Origin: Oxytricha trifallax | Lineage: Eukaryota > Ciliophora > Spirotrichea > Sporadotrichida > Oxytrichidae | DNA length: 64,000 bases | Assembly: GCA_000711775.1 (NCBI GenBank) | Contig: ARYC01000340.1 | Coordinates: forward strand, 62,001-126,000 | Direction: 5' to 3' | Part shown: positions 11,744-22,780 of the stretch, in pieces | Layout: every line of letters begins with the position of its first letter | Numbering within the stretch: the stretch's first letter is position 1 | The notes under the pieces: model-generated | What the model was told of the DNA's origin: nothing | Seen by the model: the letters and a program-made list of their open reading frames with translations, nothing else | Databases searched by the model: none | Translations under genes and position numbers: made by a program

Positions 11744-12354
11744 AGCTAATGACATTTAAATATACCCCATTAGAATACAATTCCATTAAACTATGGGCTG
11801 TAAGTGGCGTTATTCTAAGTTGTTCATCACTCTTCCTTGTTTCTTTAGTCTTATGGACAGAAAGAATATCAACGAATAGTATAATCTCATATTCAGGTTA
11901 CTTCTCACTCAGCTGCTCTAAGAACATAATATACTGCTCTGTCTTAATTGAGCGAGGATGAATAGCACATGTTTCTAAACCAGCATCCTCGCTAATACCT
12001 CCAATAATTGCTATTGTTTATACTTTTACTTTCTAGTCATATACTTTTATATTACTATGCCTCTTAGACCAAGACTTTTAGATGAAAGTGCTGAAGGTAA
12101 ACACAGAATCTTCAGCATGTATAAACTTAATATTATTCTATTAAGCTCTCTGCATTAAATCATAAATATAATTTAAATTGTTGTTGGAAAATGGCAAAGT
12201 GAAATATATCACTCTCTTAATACGATTAACACCTTTGTAAGATATACCATTTCGTTTATAATATTAGTAACAGATTAGGCAGAGATCTTCAACTCAGGTA
12301 AGGGGCGGTGTACATAGTAACTCGTTGATAGAGAGAGAAGCGAGACCAATACTT

Positions 12355-12995
12355 CAAAGGTTTTTTATTATTGATAAAATAGAAAACAATCGGAAAATGT
12401 AAATTTAAAAATAAATTAAAACTGCCAGAAAATATAATATACAAATAAGATTACGATTACATAGACTATTATAAGTAATTATGGAGCATTTTTTTAAATA
12501 ACATATAGTAAAAACTCAGAGTAATAAATTATAAGCCATCTTAATATTTTTATAAATATTAATTTCCTAATTTGATTGTTATTCAGCACACTACTGTATA
12601 AGTGCTTGATTTAGTATCTTAAATTTTTGTTTGAAAAATGAAGGTTAGTTGAGTGAGAATATATGAAATTTAGCTCGCGCAATTTAAGGTACATATATCT
12701 AAAAATAACAATAAATTTAAGTAATTTTTCAGATGTTAAGCACGCCATTAACGAAACTAAGATTTTGAATATAAAATTTAATGAAATGACATACTTACTT
12801 GAAGTTTATTTTGTAAGAAATGATAAGTGATTTAGAGAGATTCTACTTCTTTTATTATTTTTTAAAGACATTTTAATTATAATTAGAGATTTTATAAATA
12901 TTTGACGTTAATCTATTACTTATTACAATTCTTGATTTTTAAACATATATTATCGATAATAAGATAGTCAATATGCTTCTATATGAACTTTTACC
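12355..12995. other. AT-rich block within the TBE B transposase
   Basis: It separates the N-terminal helix-turn-helix part from the catalytic part of the transposase. The minus frame from the start codon happens to stay free of TGA almost to 12590, so a coding extension cannot be excluded, but no similarity is seen. An IES-like interruption is the simpler reading. Confidence 0.4.
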
Positions 12996-13225
12996 TCCTC
13001 TTAGGCTAAGAATTCATCTATAATTACTTTATTTACACAGCTTTCAAGCAGTGAGAACGAAAAGTTGATGAACTTCGCCTTAAGAGCAGAGCAATAGACT
13101 TATAGTTCAACAATGGTCTGACTTATTCACTATATAAATCACATCCATATCGCAGTTTAAACATTAAATCTAAGTACTCTTCATCATAAATATACCCCAA
13201 AAGCTTGTGATTTCTGTCTCTCATT

Positions 13226-13305
13226 TAATTAATACCTCCACCCCTAACAAATTCCCTACAAATCAAAGCACTTATTAACCTAAATTAAGGGGTTTTGGGG
13301 TTTTG
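13226..13305 (-). repeat. Right terminal repeat of TBE B
   Basis: It ends in GGGGTTTTGGGGTTTTG, two perfect telomere-like units, directly followed by AAT (13306-13308). The subterminal part CTAACAAATTCCCTACAAAT matches the left end inverted. Confidence 0.9.
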
Positions 13306-13308
13306 AAT

Positions 13309-13430
13309 GTATAAGAAGCTCAATCGAGCAAGTTGACAAAGTGATTATAATTATTTATGTTAATTAAGGGATATAAGAGATTCTAAGTGTTTAAGAACTA
13401 TACTCAAATTAATTATTAAATCATCATCTC
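13309..13430 (+). pseudogene. Transposase of TBE C, 3' end after TBE B
   Basis: Joined to 6187 across the TBE B insertion, the frame continues as IRSSIEQVDKVIIIIYVNQG. This has the spacing and composition of the transposase C terminus in element B (IDFIISSAKRVDNQLAQ). The continuity across the 7.1-kb insertion is the evidence for nesting. No domain of its own is visible. Confidence 0.55.
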
Positions 13431-13623
13431 TTGATTCTGTTTGTTGGGAGTCCTCTGTTAAATATTATTTGTATCGTTCCATTCGCTAATCTCTTCTTCT
13501 TTGTTATAGTCTTATTCTCATACTGGCTCTGCAATAGTGGTCTTCTAACTCCTATTAATCTTGATTCTATTTCAAATGACTTATTTTAGGATTTCTATCT
13601 GCCTAGTCTTAACCTCTGTTTTA

Positions 13624-14213
13624 TCAAGAATATTGTTTTTCCTGGTCTCCCTAAACCAGTTAGTCTAAGAAAATCTTGCTTGAATCAAAGGGGTGCTCAA
13701 GGAGATCCTCGAACCACTCAGGAGTAACTTCTATTCCGTTTTGCTCCGACTACTGAGCTCCTTCGTTATAGCGTATCTTATGTGCAAGTTCCTCGACTCC
13801 CTTTAGGTAGTCCGGTTTTACTGTGCCAAGGAATGAGAAGAAGAAGTCTCTCTAAGGAAGTTGCCCTAAATTTTGATCTAAGGAGAGAAGATACAAGAAG
13901 ACTAAGTCATATGTTATTGCATCTTGGTAAAAATACTTATCTGAGAGCTCTTGGTAAAACGGAACATGCATACTATGAATTTAAACTTGCTTCAGTGCTT
14001 TTTTACCCTTTACCATTGATCTTAAGAACGCGATTCTTGTTGACTAGTAATTTGGGAGAAACTAGTTGACTACAAGAAGGATGAAGGATTAATTATCAAG
14101 CAAGATATGTTACGATGCTAAGTTATGTAGTGATATATGTCATCCTTCGATCTTAATCTTTACAAGAGTTCTTCACTTTTCACGAATCTTTTTTCAAGAC
14201 TATAGTCATCCAT
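13624..14213 (-). pseudogene. MES-family ORF of TBE C
   Basis: ATG 14213 gives MDDYSLEKRFVKSEELLQRL followed by RSKDDIYHYITQHRN. After a frame change near 14060 the reading continues without a stop for about 140 codons as YLPNYQSTRIAFLRSMVKGK, then LSLDQNLGQLPQRDFFFSFL, and closes with EVTPEWFEDLLEHPFDSSKI before TGA at 13626. The block order equals that of the copies in A and B, and this is the least damaged TBE copy here. A 95-codon plus-strand frame over the same DNA (13782-14069) is its shadow. Function unknown. The TAG/TAA codons within it are read as Gln. Confidence 0.65.
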
Positions 14214-14649
14214 TCTATAAATTTTATTATTGAGTAGTCCTTAATTAGTCTTAATATATAATAAATTTAATTTAAATAGAAGAGGAAGAAAACTTATTTG
14301 TTATGATTTGAATAATTTTAGGAAGCAATAATCATTCGTTACTTCAAAAATTATTTTTGTTAAGAACTCATTTTACTTACATTAAGTTAAATCAGGTTCA
14401 GGGGTTTGCTTTGGAGCAAGAATGCTCTTTCATGATTTATATGGTTTCTAAAATATATTGAATGACTAATGATTTTTGGTGATTAATATATATTATGATT
14501 TGATGAATTAAATACTAATCTAGGCTATTTTAATTTAATTTGTGGTCATATGAATTATTTAATTAATTATTTGCTTAAATACTAAACAAGTGAATTAAAA
14601 ATGCTTTTATATTAATCAAAGTAACTTAAGAAATTTCACTCTTAATGAT

Positions 14650-16394
14650 CTGAGAACAGCTCACTACAATCAGATTCTGAGGTTGATTTTTGTTCCTAAA
14701 TATAATAAACAGGAGGTTTAAAAAGAAAACTAAGTCAAAGTACCATAATAAATAATAATAAAAGTGATAAAAAGGTTAAAAAGAATAGTGAGACTAAGCA
14801 CAACTGTAATTGATGTCAGAAATTATTTGCAAACAAAAGCAATTTAAACAGGCATACCAAAGATTGCAATTCACTTACTATTGAAGGAATACATTCGATT
14901 TGGGAAAATTAATTAAAATTAAAATTAATTAATTATAAATCACCCTGAATTGTATTTTTCGAAAATGTCTCCAAACCCTGACAATATTATACTCTCTTGA
15001 TAGCGCATTAAAAATGAGACGGTGGTTGTAATTGCTATAATGATTTTATCTCTTTTCCCAAGCGAGAAAAACCCTTTAAAATGTTTTTGAGAGTTAGCTA
15101 AAAATCAAAATATCTCGCTTCCATTGACGATAAAAAAATATTTGAATTTGTAAAGTCCAACTAAAATTGCTGTTTCTACCGTTGAATCGATTTAGATTTG
15201 AATTTTGAGTCCTTTTAGATTTGATAACTGCTATGATTTTAATATTTAATTAATTTAATTTTAATTCATTTTCCCAAATCGAATGTATTCCTTCAATAAT
15301 AAGCCCAAAAGGAGAATAAGCAGAAATGAAATTGCTAAAAAATTGCTTAATCAAGATTAGCTTCTATTTCTAGTCTCTCATCTGAGAGCGATAATGACGT
15401 TGACTAAGTAGGACTACCACCTCGAGCTTAGTCATCTGTGACTATAGTCTTCCCTGAGATTAGATAAATCCTTCTAGTAATAACATTATACACTAATCAT
15501 TAGCATAAGATTTAAGTTGTGTAGATGAAAGAGGTGTTGGACAATTTAACTTCGACTATCTCAGACACTTTGAGATCAATCGACTGTTCAGGATTCCTCT
15601 CTTCGCCTCTATACGGCAAACTTTTGGTAAACGAAGCCCAGTCGCTGATATGGGAATGCACCACTTTGCGATTCTTTGCTAAAAAGGAAAATTCTTCAGA
15701 CTCTATACCGAAATTCAATTCCTTCACAAGCAGGACTCCTAAATCAAGCTCAGCAATGAGTTACATTTCCTAGATTGCAGCTCAAAAATAGTTGAAGAAT
15801 GTGATTGGCCTAAAGTACCTTGTTAAAAGCCCTAGTCATATTGTACTAGCCTATCCGTTCTATTCGTACAACTTTGGTGACTACTTGAGAATGTAGTATG
15901 ATCCTGCGTTGACCTAGTCATTCTTACAGCAGATAATATAGGGTCCTCAGGACATTCACAGTCATGGATATGTCCACAGGAGATTGAATCTTGTGAACAT
16001 TGTCGTGAATCCTAACTCTGAGGATTTAAGGATTGTGTACTTTGAGCATGCTAGTCTTACGACTAACCTAAAGTTGAAATCCTATACTTCCAAGAAGCTT
16101 TACACTCCTGTAAGCGGAAAGTTTGCCTTGGGGAATCCTATGGTTGATGCTTAGAGCATGGCTTCTATTATTTTGCACTCCTATATTAACAGGAATTTCT
16201 ATGGTAATATCTAGTCTCAAGATAAACTAGTCGTCATTTGTGAGATCATTCACTATAGTCCTAATGAAGATTAGTATATAAAAAAGATCATTCAAGCGTT
16301 CTTTATGACTAAGGACTCATAGTCATGGTTATCTCAAACTGAGATTTCACACCTGCTAGATCAAGTAGAATTAAGTCAGACTAGACTCTCTTGA
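14650..16394 (+). pseudogene. Zinc-finger/kinase gene of TBE C, interrupted by a TIR element
   Basis: The N-terminal part (ENSSLQSDSEVDFCSQ, then a basic KRKLSQ patch and KKVKK) leads to a finger at about 14808-14870 (CN-stop-CQKLFANKSNLNRH, with TGA between the two Cys). A 416-bp TIR element (14881-15296) then interrupts; deleting it with one TA joins ...DCNSLT to NKPKRRISRNEIAKKLL in frame. After a shift, frame 15330-16394 is open for 354 codons. It carries a kinase-like domain: KNVIGLKYLV, FYSYNFGDYL, IHSHGYVHRRLNLVNIV (the HRD Asp is Arg) and RIVYFEHAS in place of the metal-binding DFG. The catalytic residues are therefore lost while the frame stays open. Stop TGA 16392. Confidence 0.7.
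14881..15296. repeat. TIR element, family copy a
   Basis: Terminal inverted repeats of about 45 bp begin TTGAAGGAATACATTCGATT and are flanked by TA on both sides (14879-14880, 15297-15298). The interior is unlike the other copies. It lies inside the kinase ORF of TBE C, and exact removal restores the frame. Confidence 0.8.
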
Positions 16395-16485
16395 GGATAC
16401 CCTCAAGTCATCGAAGTCTTAGAGTCACATTACTAGCATGACTAACATATGTAGTCATCATTTATTAGATTCCACCCCTAATTGA

Positions 16486-17009
16486 TAATAAGTTTAACTC
16501 AAACAATATTACAAACTAAAATTTATGATACACTCCTATCCTAGTATTAATAAGAGAGATATCCGCGCATAATAAATATTTAATTGATAAATATAATTAA
16601 ATCCCAAAAGTTATAAATATATATAATTATCGCGGATAACATTTCAGGCATTTAAGTTGCGCGGATAAATTCCGCAGATAGAAAGAAATAGGTTTGTTTA
16701 TAAATGTATATGCTAGTCCTTAAATATGACTATTGTGTTAATATTAAATTAGTCTTTAAAATTAATTTACTCATATATAATTATAATGATAGAAAAATAA
16801 TTATGCATTAATTTAATTTTTTTAATTCATCAGAGATTATTACCCAAAAAACAAGTCTATAAACTTTTCTATATTAGGACTATGAATATTTCACATTATT
16901 AATGACTATTGATTGTATTTTAATATTTAAAATAAATAATTCTGGAGCAGATATTTTTAGAATCGCCTACAATTTACTGTATTTTTATATATTAAATTAT
17001 CAATTGTTG
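16486..17009. other. AT-rich spacer with small inverted repeat
   Basis: No gene is seen. TATCCGCGCA near 16560 and TGCGCGGATA near 16662 form a ~10-bp inverted pair, with a third related unit (CGCGGATAA) between them. The GC-rich units stand out in the AT-rich surroundings, but their role is unclear. Confidence 0.35.
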
Positions 17010-18243
17010 AGTCACTCCTTTTCAAAGTTGCTTCCTTTTTTTTGATTCCTCATATCCTTTTTCATCTTCCTTACTAAACAGTTTGTTCTCATCTTTCTCA
17101 ATATCTTTACCAAGTTTTTCTGACTGTCTCTTTAGTACAATTCACTGCTCTCTTCATTCTTTTTTGTTGTTGTTTTCGTTCTTCATGGAACAAGAAGACT
17201 TCCAGCTTAGTTAGCTATTCAATGAAATCACTCCCTGCATCCTCCTTAAGTTTGAACTCCTGCTCAAGTATGTTTGTCATTTTATTATTATTTATTCCAT
17301 TTCTTACCTATCTGTCTATTTTTTAGTCAAAGCTAAAATAGTTATCTCCCATATCCCTGTCTACCTGATACCACAATAATGTGTTTACTCTTTTCTTGAT
17401 TAAGCAAAATGTCTTTTCCTGTAATCAGTTGCCCTGATTTTCTAATTTTCATATACATGGGACTAACTTACAGTTTATGTATTAAGCAGTAACGTTGTAT
17501 AATCATCCAGCCTCTGGAGAAAATTAAAAATAGTTGATTGTCTTTTAGCTCCAGAGCTAAGTCATTGACATTAATAATATCCATCAGCCCTCAATCTTCT
17601 GAGACTTTTACTTAACTCTTTTCAAGTTTTTTAATCATGTTTCACTAGTTTGAGCAATCTCCTTCTGTTTCTTCAGGGATCTTAATAAAAAGTTTAAACT
17701 GCTTGTCAAGTATCGCCATGCTCCTGATTTATCTTTTAGATTCATTAACTACTTAATTACTCGGACTCTATCCCTATTTTCCTATTCTCACAGCTCTCCA
17801 GCTCTCCAGCTCCGGCAGTTCTTTACACTGCTTTGACAACTTCGTGAAATGATAATGCTTGTAATTTTTTCCATATTTTTACAAAGTCTGCTGTTCTCAA
17901 GTTTATTGTGGTTAACCTAATATATCTTTTAATTTAGTGAATTTCTTTGTCATCACGACAATTAGTGGGAGAATAAAGCGTTTATATTTCTGATAAGTAA
18001 ACTACATTTCTTCTACCTATCTCAGCGTAATTTCCAGAGTCTCCTTGTTAATGTGTTTACCTAAAACAAATCAAATTGTAGCCATTCCTCGTTAATCACT
18101 TTCGAGTGAATCATCTGTTTCTCCGATAATAATTCTCTTTCATTAACTTCTCTCCTTTCAGCCACTTATTTGTCATTGAATAAATTCACTGTAGCTCTCT
18201 CAACTTTGATTCCAGTACTGGTACAGCAGTCGATGGTGACCAT
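17010..18243 (-). pseudogene. Ulp1-like protein of a LINE, decayed copy
   Basis: This aligns over most of its length with the intact protein at 60811-62448. The start region MVTIDCCTSTGIKVERATVN matches TVVCCPSSRVRLEKALV. Next, ELLSEKQMIHSKVINEEWLQ matches DLWSEKQLEHKLKINEDWIH, and SRSCQSSVKNCRSW matches PLSCQSSMKYCKNW. LALELKDNQLFLIFSRGWMI matches LALELQGEPVFQIFAKDWLN. Several frame changes and TGAs (for example near 18010) break it. No reverse-transcriptase part is found beside it, so it is a 5'-truncated relic of the same LINE family, on the minus strand. Confidence 0.7.
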
Positions 18244-18249
18244 TTAGAA

Positions 18250-19210
18250 AATATAATCCAATATTAAATATAAGCTCTAAATCTTATTTACTTACCTTGC
18301 TTAATAATTTTACAAAATCTCTCAATTAAAAATGCTAAATATTTACTAGTATAAAGGAAAATCCAATGATAATGAACTCAAATATTGTCAAATGGTAATT
18401 GAAACAATTTAAAGTATAATAAAGAAAGCTTTATTAATGAAAATTTCTTATTAAAATGACTGAAAAACAACTAAATTATAAACTTTCAGTAAAACAGTGG
18501 AGTATTAATTGCTTTTATCATTTCAATAAAGAGTTCAAATCTTTAATTGATGTAAATATAGTTTTTATTTTTAGTTTATATTAGTTTAGCTAAATTAAAT
18601 AGAAAGCAACAAAAAATATAATGCAATCTAACTGATCTTAAATAATAGTAATAATATATTTTATAAGACTTTTTAGAGTTTTCTTATGGATTAAACATAA
18701 AGTCATGAAATTACTTAATTTAATATATCTTGATGAGATAATTATTAAACCTACTTAAATAAATTATAAAACATTAGCATATATTCACAGCAATCAAGTT
18801 TTAAAAAAAGACGAGTTAATTTAGACACTTTATCAGTAGTTGTAAATTTTTTGCTGAGTATAGTCTGGAAGGCATTAAAATATAATCAAATCAAACAATT
18901 AAGATGATTATCTTATTCATTGCTGCATGTTTTTCGAAATAAAATTGCATTGAAAATTATAGTTTCAAGTGTAAAATAAAAAATAAAATGACCTAATTAA
19001 GCTTTATTCAAATAATTAAATTTAAACATTTCTTAATTGGAAGGGATTCAATAATGAAATTCACACAATAAATGATTGTGCAAAAGGTTAGAAGTTTTCT
19101 TTTAATTAGCTGAATTAATAGATATGAATTTAATTTCTTTTATTAACCTAAAATTTAAATTAAATTAAGTCCATATTAAATCAATACAATTATTGCCTTT
19201 CATAATTTTA
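18250..19210. other. AT-rich DNA, nothing recognised
   Basis: No protein similarity, inverted repeat or transposon end is visible. Confidence 0.4.
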
Positions 19211-19213
19211 TTT

Positions 19214-19755
19214 TCATCTCTTAATGCCAAATTTGAATATGTCTTTCCAATTGATTACCTTATTCTACCCAATAATTTCTATTTTCGATTAAGGAGAGGG
19301 CTTTCTCTTTGCTTATTATATAACATAAATATTTATGTAAGCTTACTGGAGAAATGTGAAACATATTAGATCTTTTTAAGGAACCTGGAACTCGATTGTA
19401 TAGGTTCTTCTATTTATTAGCAATAAGCTGTTTAATTTTTTAGAATTGTTTGACATAACAATTTCATGTTATTCATTCATTTTTTATGGCTCAAATGACC
19501 CCAAAAAATGCTTGTATGTGAAATCATTAGGACTCTCATTAACTTTTAGGTACTTATTGATAATTTCATCGTGTTTAACATATTTTAATACTTTAAGGAC
19601 ACCCAATTTAGGATTAATTTTATCAAGAACATAATCATAATAACTGATTTTAGTAGTTATTTTCTAGAAGCTTACAAATATCTTATGAATCTTATGTTTA
19701 GTTTCTTGTAGCAAAGTAAGTTAGAGAAAACTATACTGTTATAAATAATAGAGTT
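19214..19755 (-). CDS. Unrecognised protein, C-terminal segment
   Basis: With TAR as Gln the minus frame is open for about 180 codons and ends at TGA 19216. It reads, in order, KHKIHKIFVSFQKITTKISY, VLDKINPKLGVLKVLKYVKH, SPNDFTYKHFLGSFEPQ and KIEIIGQNKVINWKDIFKFG. The charge balance and Pro/Gly placement look protein-like, but open frames of this length can occur by chance in such DNA. No start codon is evident; the 5' end may lie in another segment. Confidence 0.35.
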
Positions 19756-19759
19756 AAAT

Positions 19760-22210
19760 TATTACTATATATATGATAGTTTAGAAAAGAATAATTTATA
19801 TTTTATTTCCAGAATTTATTCATTAAAAAGTTTAAATATAATCAAAATTAAAGAATACGATAAATATCAAGATTACTTCTAACGAAGTTATATATTGAAG
19901 CTCATTAAATTACTCATCAAAACAAGAATAATTAATGTTTTTATAATATCTCTTTTTATCCTAAGTAACTTAAATTGTCTCAATCCATAAAAGTAGTTTG
20001 TGTTAAATTGAAAATTTCTATAAGTTTTTGAGAAATAGATTATTATTTGAAAGATATTCCCTATTTATTAATTTCCTTCTTTAAAAAGGATTCTACTAAA
20101 ATATATTCGCAATATTAGATGTGCAAACTTGTAAAATTTTTACTCTAACAATAAAATACTGGACATAATGATAATTTATCATAATATTTAACAATTTCAA
20201 ACAAGAAATCCAGATTATCAAACAAAGATTATTAATAAAATTTACTAAAATCTATTGTTCAACCAAATTTTTATAGAAATATATCATTATCTAATGTCAA
20301 AGTTACGCTGATACTTAAAAGTTTTATTTATTTAATTATTAAATTAGTAAATTATTTGCCTCAATATCTAATTCATGAAGTTGTATTTATGTGAGTATTT
20401 TTTGTGATTACTCCAGTCCAAAATTGTACTAAGGGCGACATTTAGTATTCTAGTGTTTATATTCTTGATATTTCAATTATATGTTATAATATAGAGAAAA
20501 ATCAACATTGATTTAATCTAAGTTTATTTATTAAAAAATCTTTGGTAAAATATAAACATATATACACCTTGAATTTATGTTTTAAATTTATACCCAATCT
20601 GTTAAATCAATTTTTATATAACAAGTGTTAAACACATAGTTTAAATAAAAAATGGAACAATAAATCATTAACTAAGGTATTGCTATTTTTAATTGAAATT
20701 TTACTATAAATACAAATATCCCAGCATTTAATTTTAAATATCTTTTTGATATTATTTTACTTGTCTAGAGTTGAACTATGATTCAATAATTTTATCATCT
20801 TAAGTACTCCTTTGCATTAATTGATAAATTTAACTTTTCTATTTTACTATTATTTTATATGTCAGACTGAAAGTTGCTAACAATGTTGGCATGTTTAGCT
20901 TAAATAACAATATAAGTATAAGAAGTAAAATATCTAAACTAAGAAAAATAACTCAAGTGAATAATTTTATATTAAAAACCAATCCATTTTAAAATTGGAA
21001 AATTTTCTATACATTTGAAGAAATCTCAGAACTATAAATTAAAAATAGGATAATTATCAAAACTAAAAAGAAACTATAAAATACTCTTAAATCAACAAAA
21101 GTTAGGTGTTAATGATGTAAGATTTATGATATATGAATGGTGGAATTTAAACATTTAAATCAGTTACAAGTCAAGCCAAATAATTAATTATAAAAAGATA
21201 ATTATCTATCTTCGACTTTTATGAATCTTTTACTTTAAAAATATAATCTTTTAGGACAAAAATAATTATTATTAGCATACCATAAATTAAATAAGCGTGA
21301 CATTGACTGAAAGTACCAATTCTTTCGTTTTATTAATTTGGACAATTCCTCTAACGTCAATTGACCTACCTAATAGTAATTAGATGTTGACATTTATATA
21401 CTTGACATAAATTTTATTTGGCATTAATTTTAAGGAACATTTGTAAATTTATTAACTTAAATTTAATTAAATATTAAAAATGAAAAAAGATTCATCATTT
21501 TTATTCTCAGTGTTTGACTCAATTTAATGAAACTTATAAATAAAACTAAAATCATATCAGCAATTCTTTAAATTAAAGTGTTAAATTAAATTGCTCATAA
21601 TTGTAAATTAAAACGGTGATAGATATTAAGATTCTTTATATAGTGGGAATCCAAAAGATCAACAAGTGCCTCCAATAAATGAATAAAGCCAAAGACTATC
21701 AATGATTGTTAATGATGCTAATTAAGTTTATACTACAGTTGAACTTTAAAGATATCGAATAACACATAATTGAAATCAAGAAAAATAAAATATATTTGAA
21801 TTAAGAAAGAAGCGGTTAACAATTGGCAATTATATAGTAAGTATAATACACTAAAAGCTAACAAATTCAAACCACAGCTGCTGTATTAACTGAGTTTCTA
21901 TGACTTTGTTGCCATTTAAAGATAAAGCTACCCTTAAATTTCAAATTAATTAATTACATGCTAAAATAAATAGAATATAAACTTAGAAGACTAAAAGAAT
22001 ACAAAGCTATATGACATGAATAATGGACTTAGTAATATTATGAATAATCTCAGAAAAATTTAAAGGAATTAAGAATTCTAATATAATTTACACAATAACA
22101 ATTAGTGCCTATACAAAATGTAGAATTACTAGAGATTTGAGAATTTATATGATTAAAAGAAAACTTAAAAATTATTATAATTTAATCAATCTTAAAATAA
22201 ATTAATAACT
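19760..22210. other. AT-rich DNA, nothing recognised
   Basis: About 2.4 kb with no similarity, terminal repeats or GC-richer coding patches that I could support. Short gene segments may be hidden here. Confidence 0.3.
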
Positions 22211-22214
22211 ATCA

Positions 22215-22780
22215 TGGTATAATTGGTCTTTCCTCGAATTGTTTTTGAGTATAGCCAATCTTATCTTAATATTTGTTCCTTTTCCCCCCAAAATATTTGT
22301 GGATTAAGTCTTTCTTGCGCTTTAGTTAGAATTGCGACTTATATATTCTATCTTGGTTTTTGGGTAAATATATAAAATATAATTTATTTTGGTATGTAAT
22401 AGTTGAGAGATCTCTCCTTATATTTGCAAGTATAATTTCTAGTTGATAATACAGGAAATTTTTCTCTGGTACATGACCTTATTACTTATAAAAATTATTA
22501 TTTTTTAGCATATTCCATTGCATGTGCCAAAATAAATTTTGGAGAGATAGATCTTCATAAACAGGCTATTTTGCGATCATTCAATTGGTTTATTTCATTA
22601 TATCCATATCCACTCCAAAATGATCTTATCAAAAGATTTTCACCTTAATGTTGGCATCTGCCTACAGTGAATTGCAACTTAAGAAATTAAAAATCTTGGA
22701 ATGTCACTGTTATATTTTAGGCATGTATTGATGTTATTCATCGATTTAACCTACTTAAAGGACCTACTCTGACATAATTA
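22215..22780 (-). CDS. Unrecognised protein segments
   Basis: Two consecutive minus-strand stretches look coding. The first (22700-22500) reads FLKLQFTVGRCQHQGENLLI, then FWSGYGYNEINQLNDRKIAC, an in-frame TGA, and SISPKFILAHAMEYAKKQQF. The second, in another frame (22490-22215), reads VPEKNFLYYQLEIILANIRR, YFIYLPKNQDRIYKSQF and KDLIHKYFGGKRNKYQDKIG before TGA. The change of frame suggests an intron or eliminated segment. No family is recognised. Confidence 0.35.

Larger units (their letters stand above)
11055..13224 (-). pseudogene. DDE transposase of TBE B, interrupted
   Basis: This is a TBE 42-kDa-type (IS630/Tc1) transposase. The start is ATG 13224, 81 bp from the element tip, giving MRDRNHKLLGYIYDEEYLDL and a helix-turn-helix-like LNYKSIALLLRRSSSTFRSH. 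The central part (about 12350-11745) contains HAEDSVFTFSTFIQKSWSKR (first acidic motif), then AIIGGISEDAGLETCAIHPR and IILFVDILSVHKTKE (second Asp). After a small deletion and shift comes YSPQFNGIV, where Val stands in place of the catalytic Glu seen in element C (NGNES). The C-terminal piece (NYKKLLLKHLMHDLSIDTID) lies at about 11222-11055. A palindromic 0.5-kb element and a 0.64-kb AT-rich block interrupt the gene. Loss of Glu suggests it is dead. Confidence 0.75.
6191..13305 (-). mobile_element. Complete TBE-like transposon B, nested in C
   Basis: The left end reads CAAAATCTAAAACCCCTTAAT and the right end ...TTAAGGGGTTTTGGGGTTTTG, an inverted pair. The next 60 bp also match as inverted repeats (TAGGGAATTTGTTAG near 6233-6247 against CTAACAAATTCCCTA near 13245). 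AAT flanks both sides. The gene order is kinase (minus), MES ORF (plus), transposase (minus), inverted relative to A and C. The 7.1-kb length exceeds the usual ~4 kb of a TBE because AT-rich blocks interrupt its genes (6655-8572, 11225-11743, 12355-12995). Confidence 0.85.
5250..16485 (+). mobile_element. TBE-like transposon C, split by nested TBE B
   Basis: The pieces are transposase 5258-6190 (plus), its 3' end 13309-13430, a MES ORF 13624-14213 (minus) and a zinc-finger/kinase ORF 14650-16394 (plus). This is the gene order and orientation inferred for a TBE once element B (6191-13305) is removed. At the right, 16470-16485 keeps a subterminal motif (TCCACCCCTAA) shared with B's right end, but the telomere-like tip is missing. 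Neither end is complete. Confidence 0.7.

Noticed and set aside
13782..14069. 95-codon plus-strand ORF with basic, Leu-rich product
   Set aside because: The minus strand here is the MES-family ORF of TBE C, which aligns with three other copies; the plus frame is its shadow.
15512..15727. 71-codon minus-strand ORF
   Set aside because: It lies opposite the kinase-like frame 15330-16394, which has homology to the other TBE kinases.
22700..22780. YVRVGPLSRLN resembling a hydrogenase motif
   Set aside because: Only a few residues match, followed by a TGA, with no metal-binding Cys motifs nearby.
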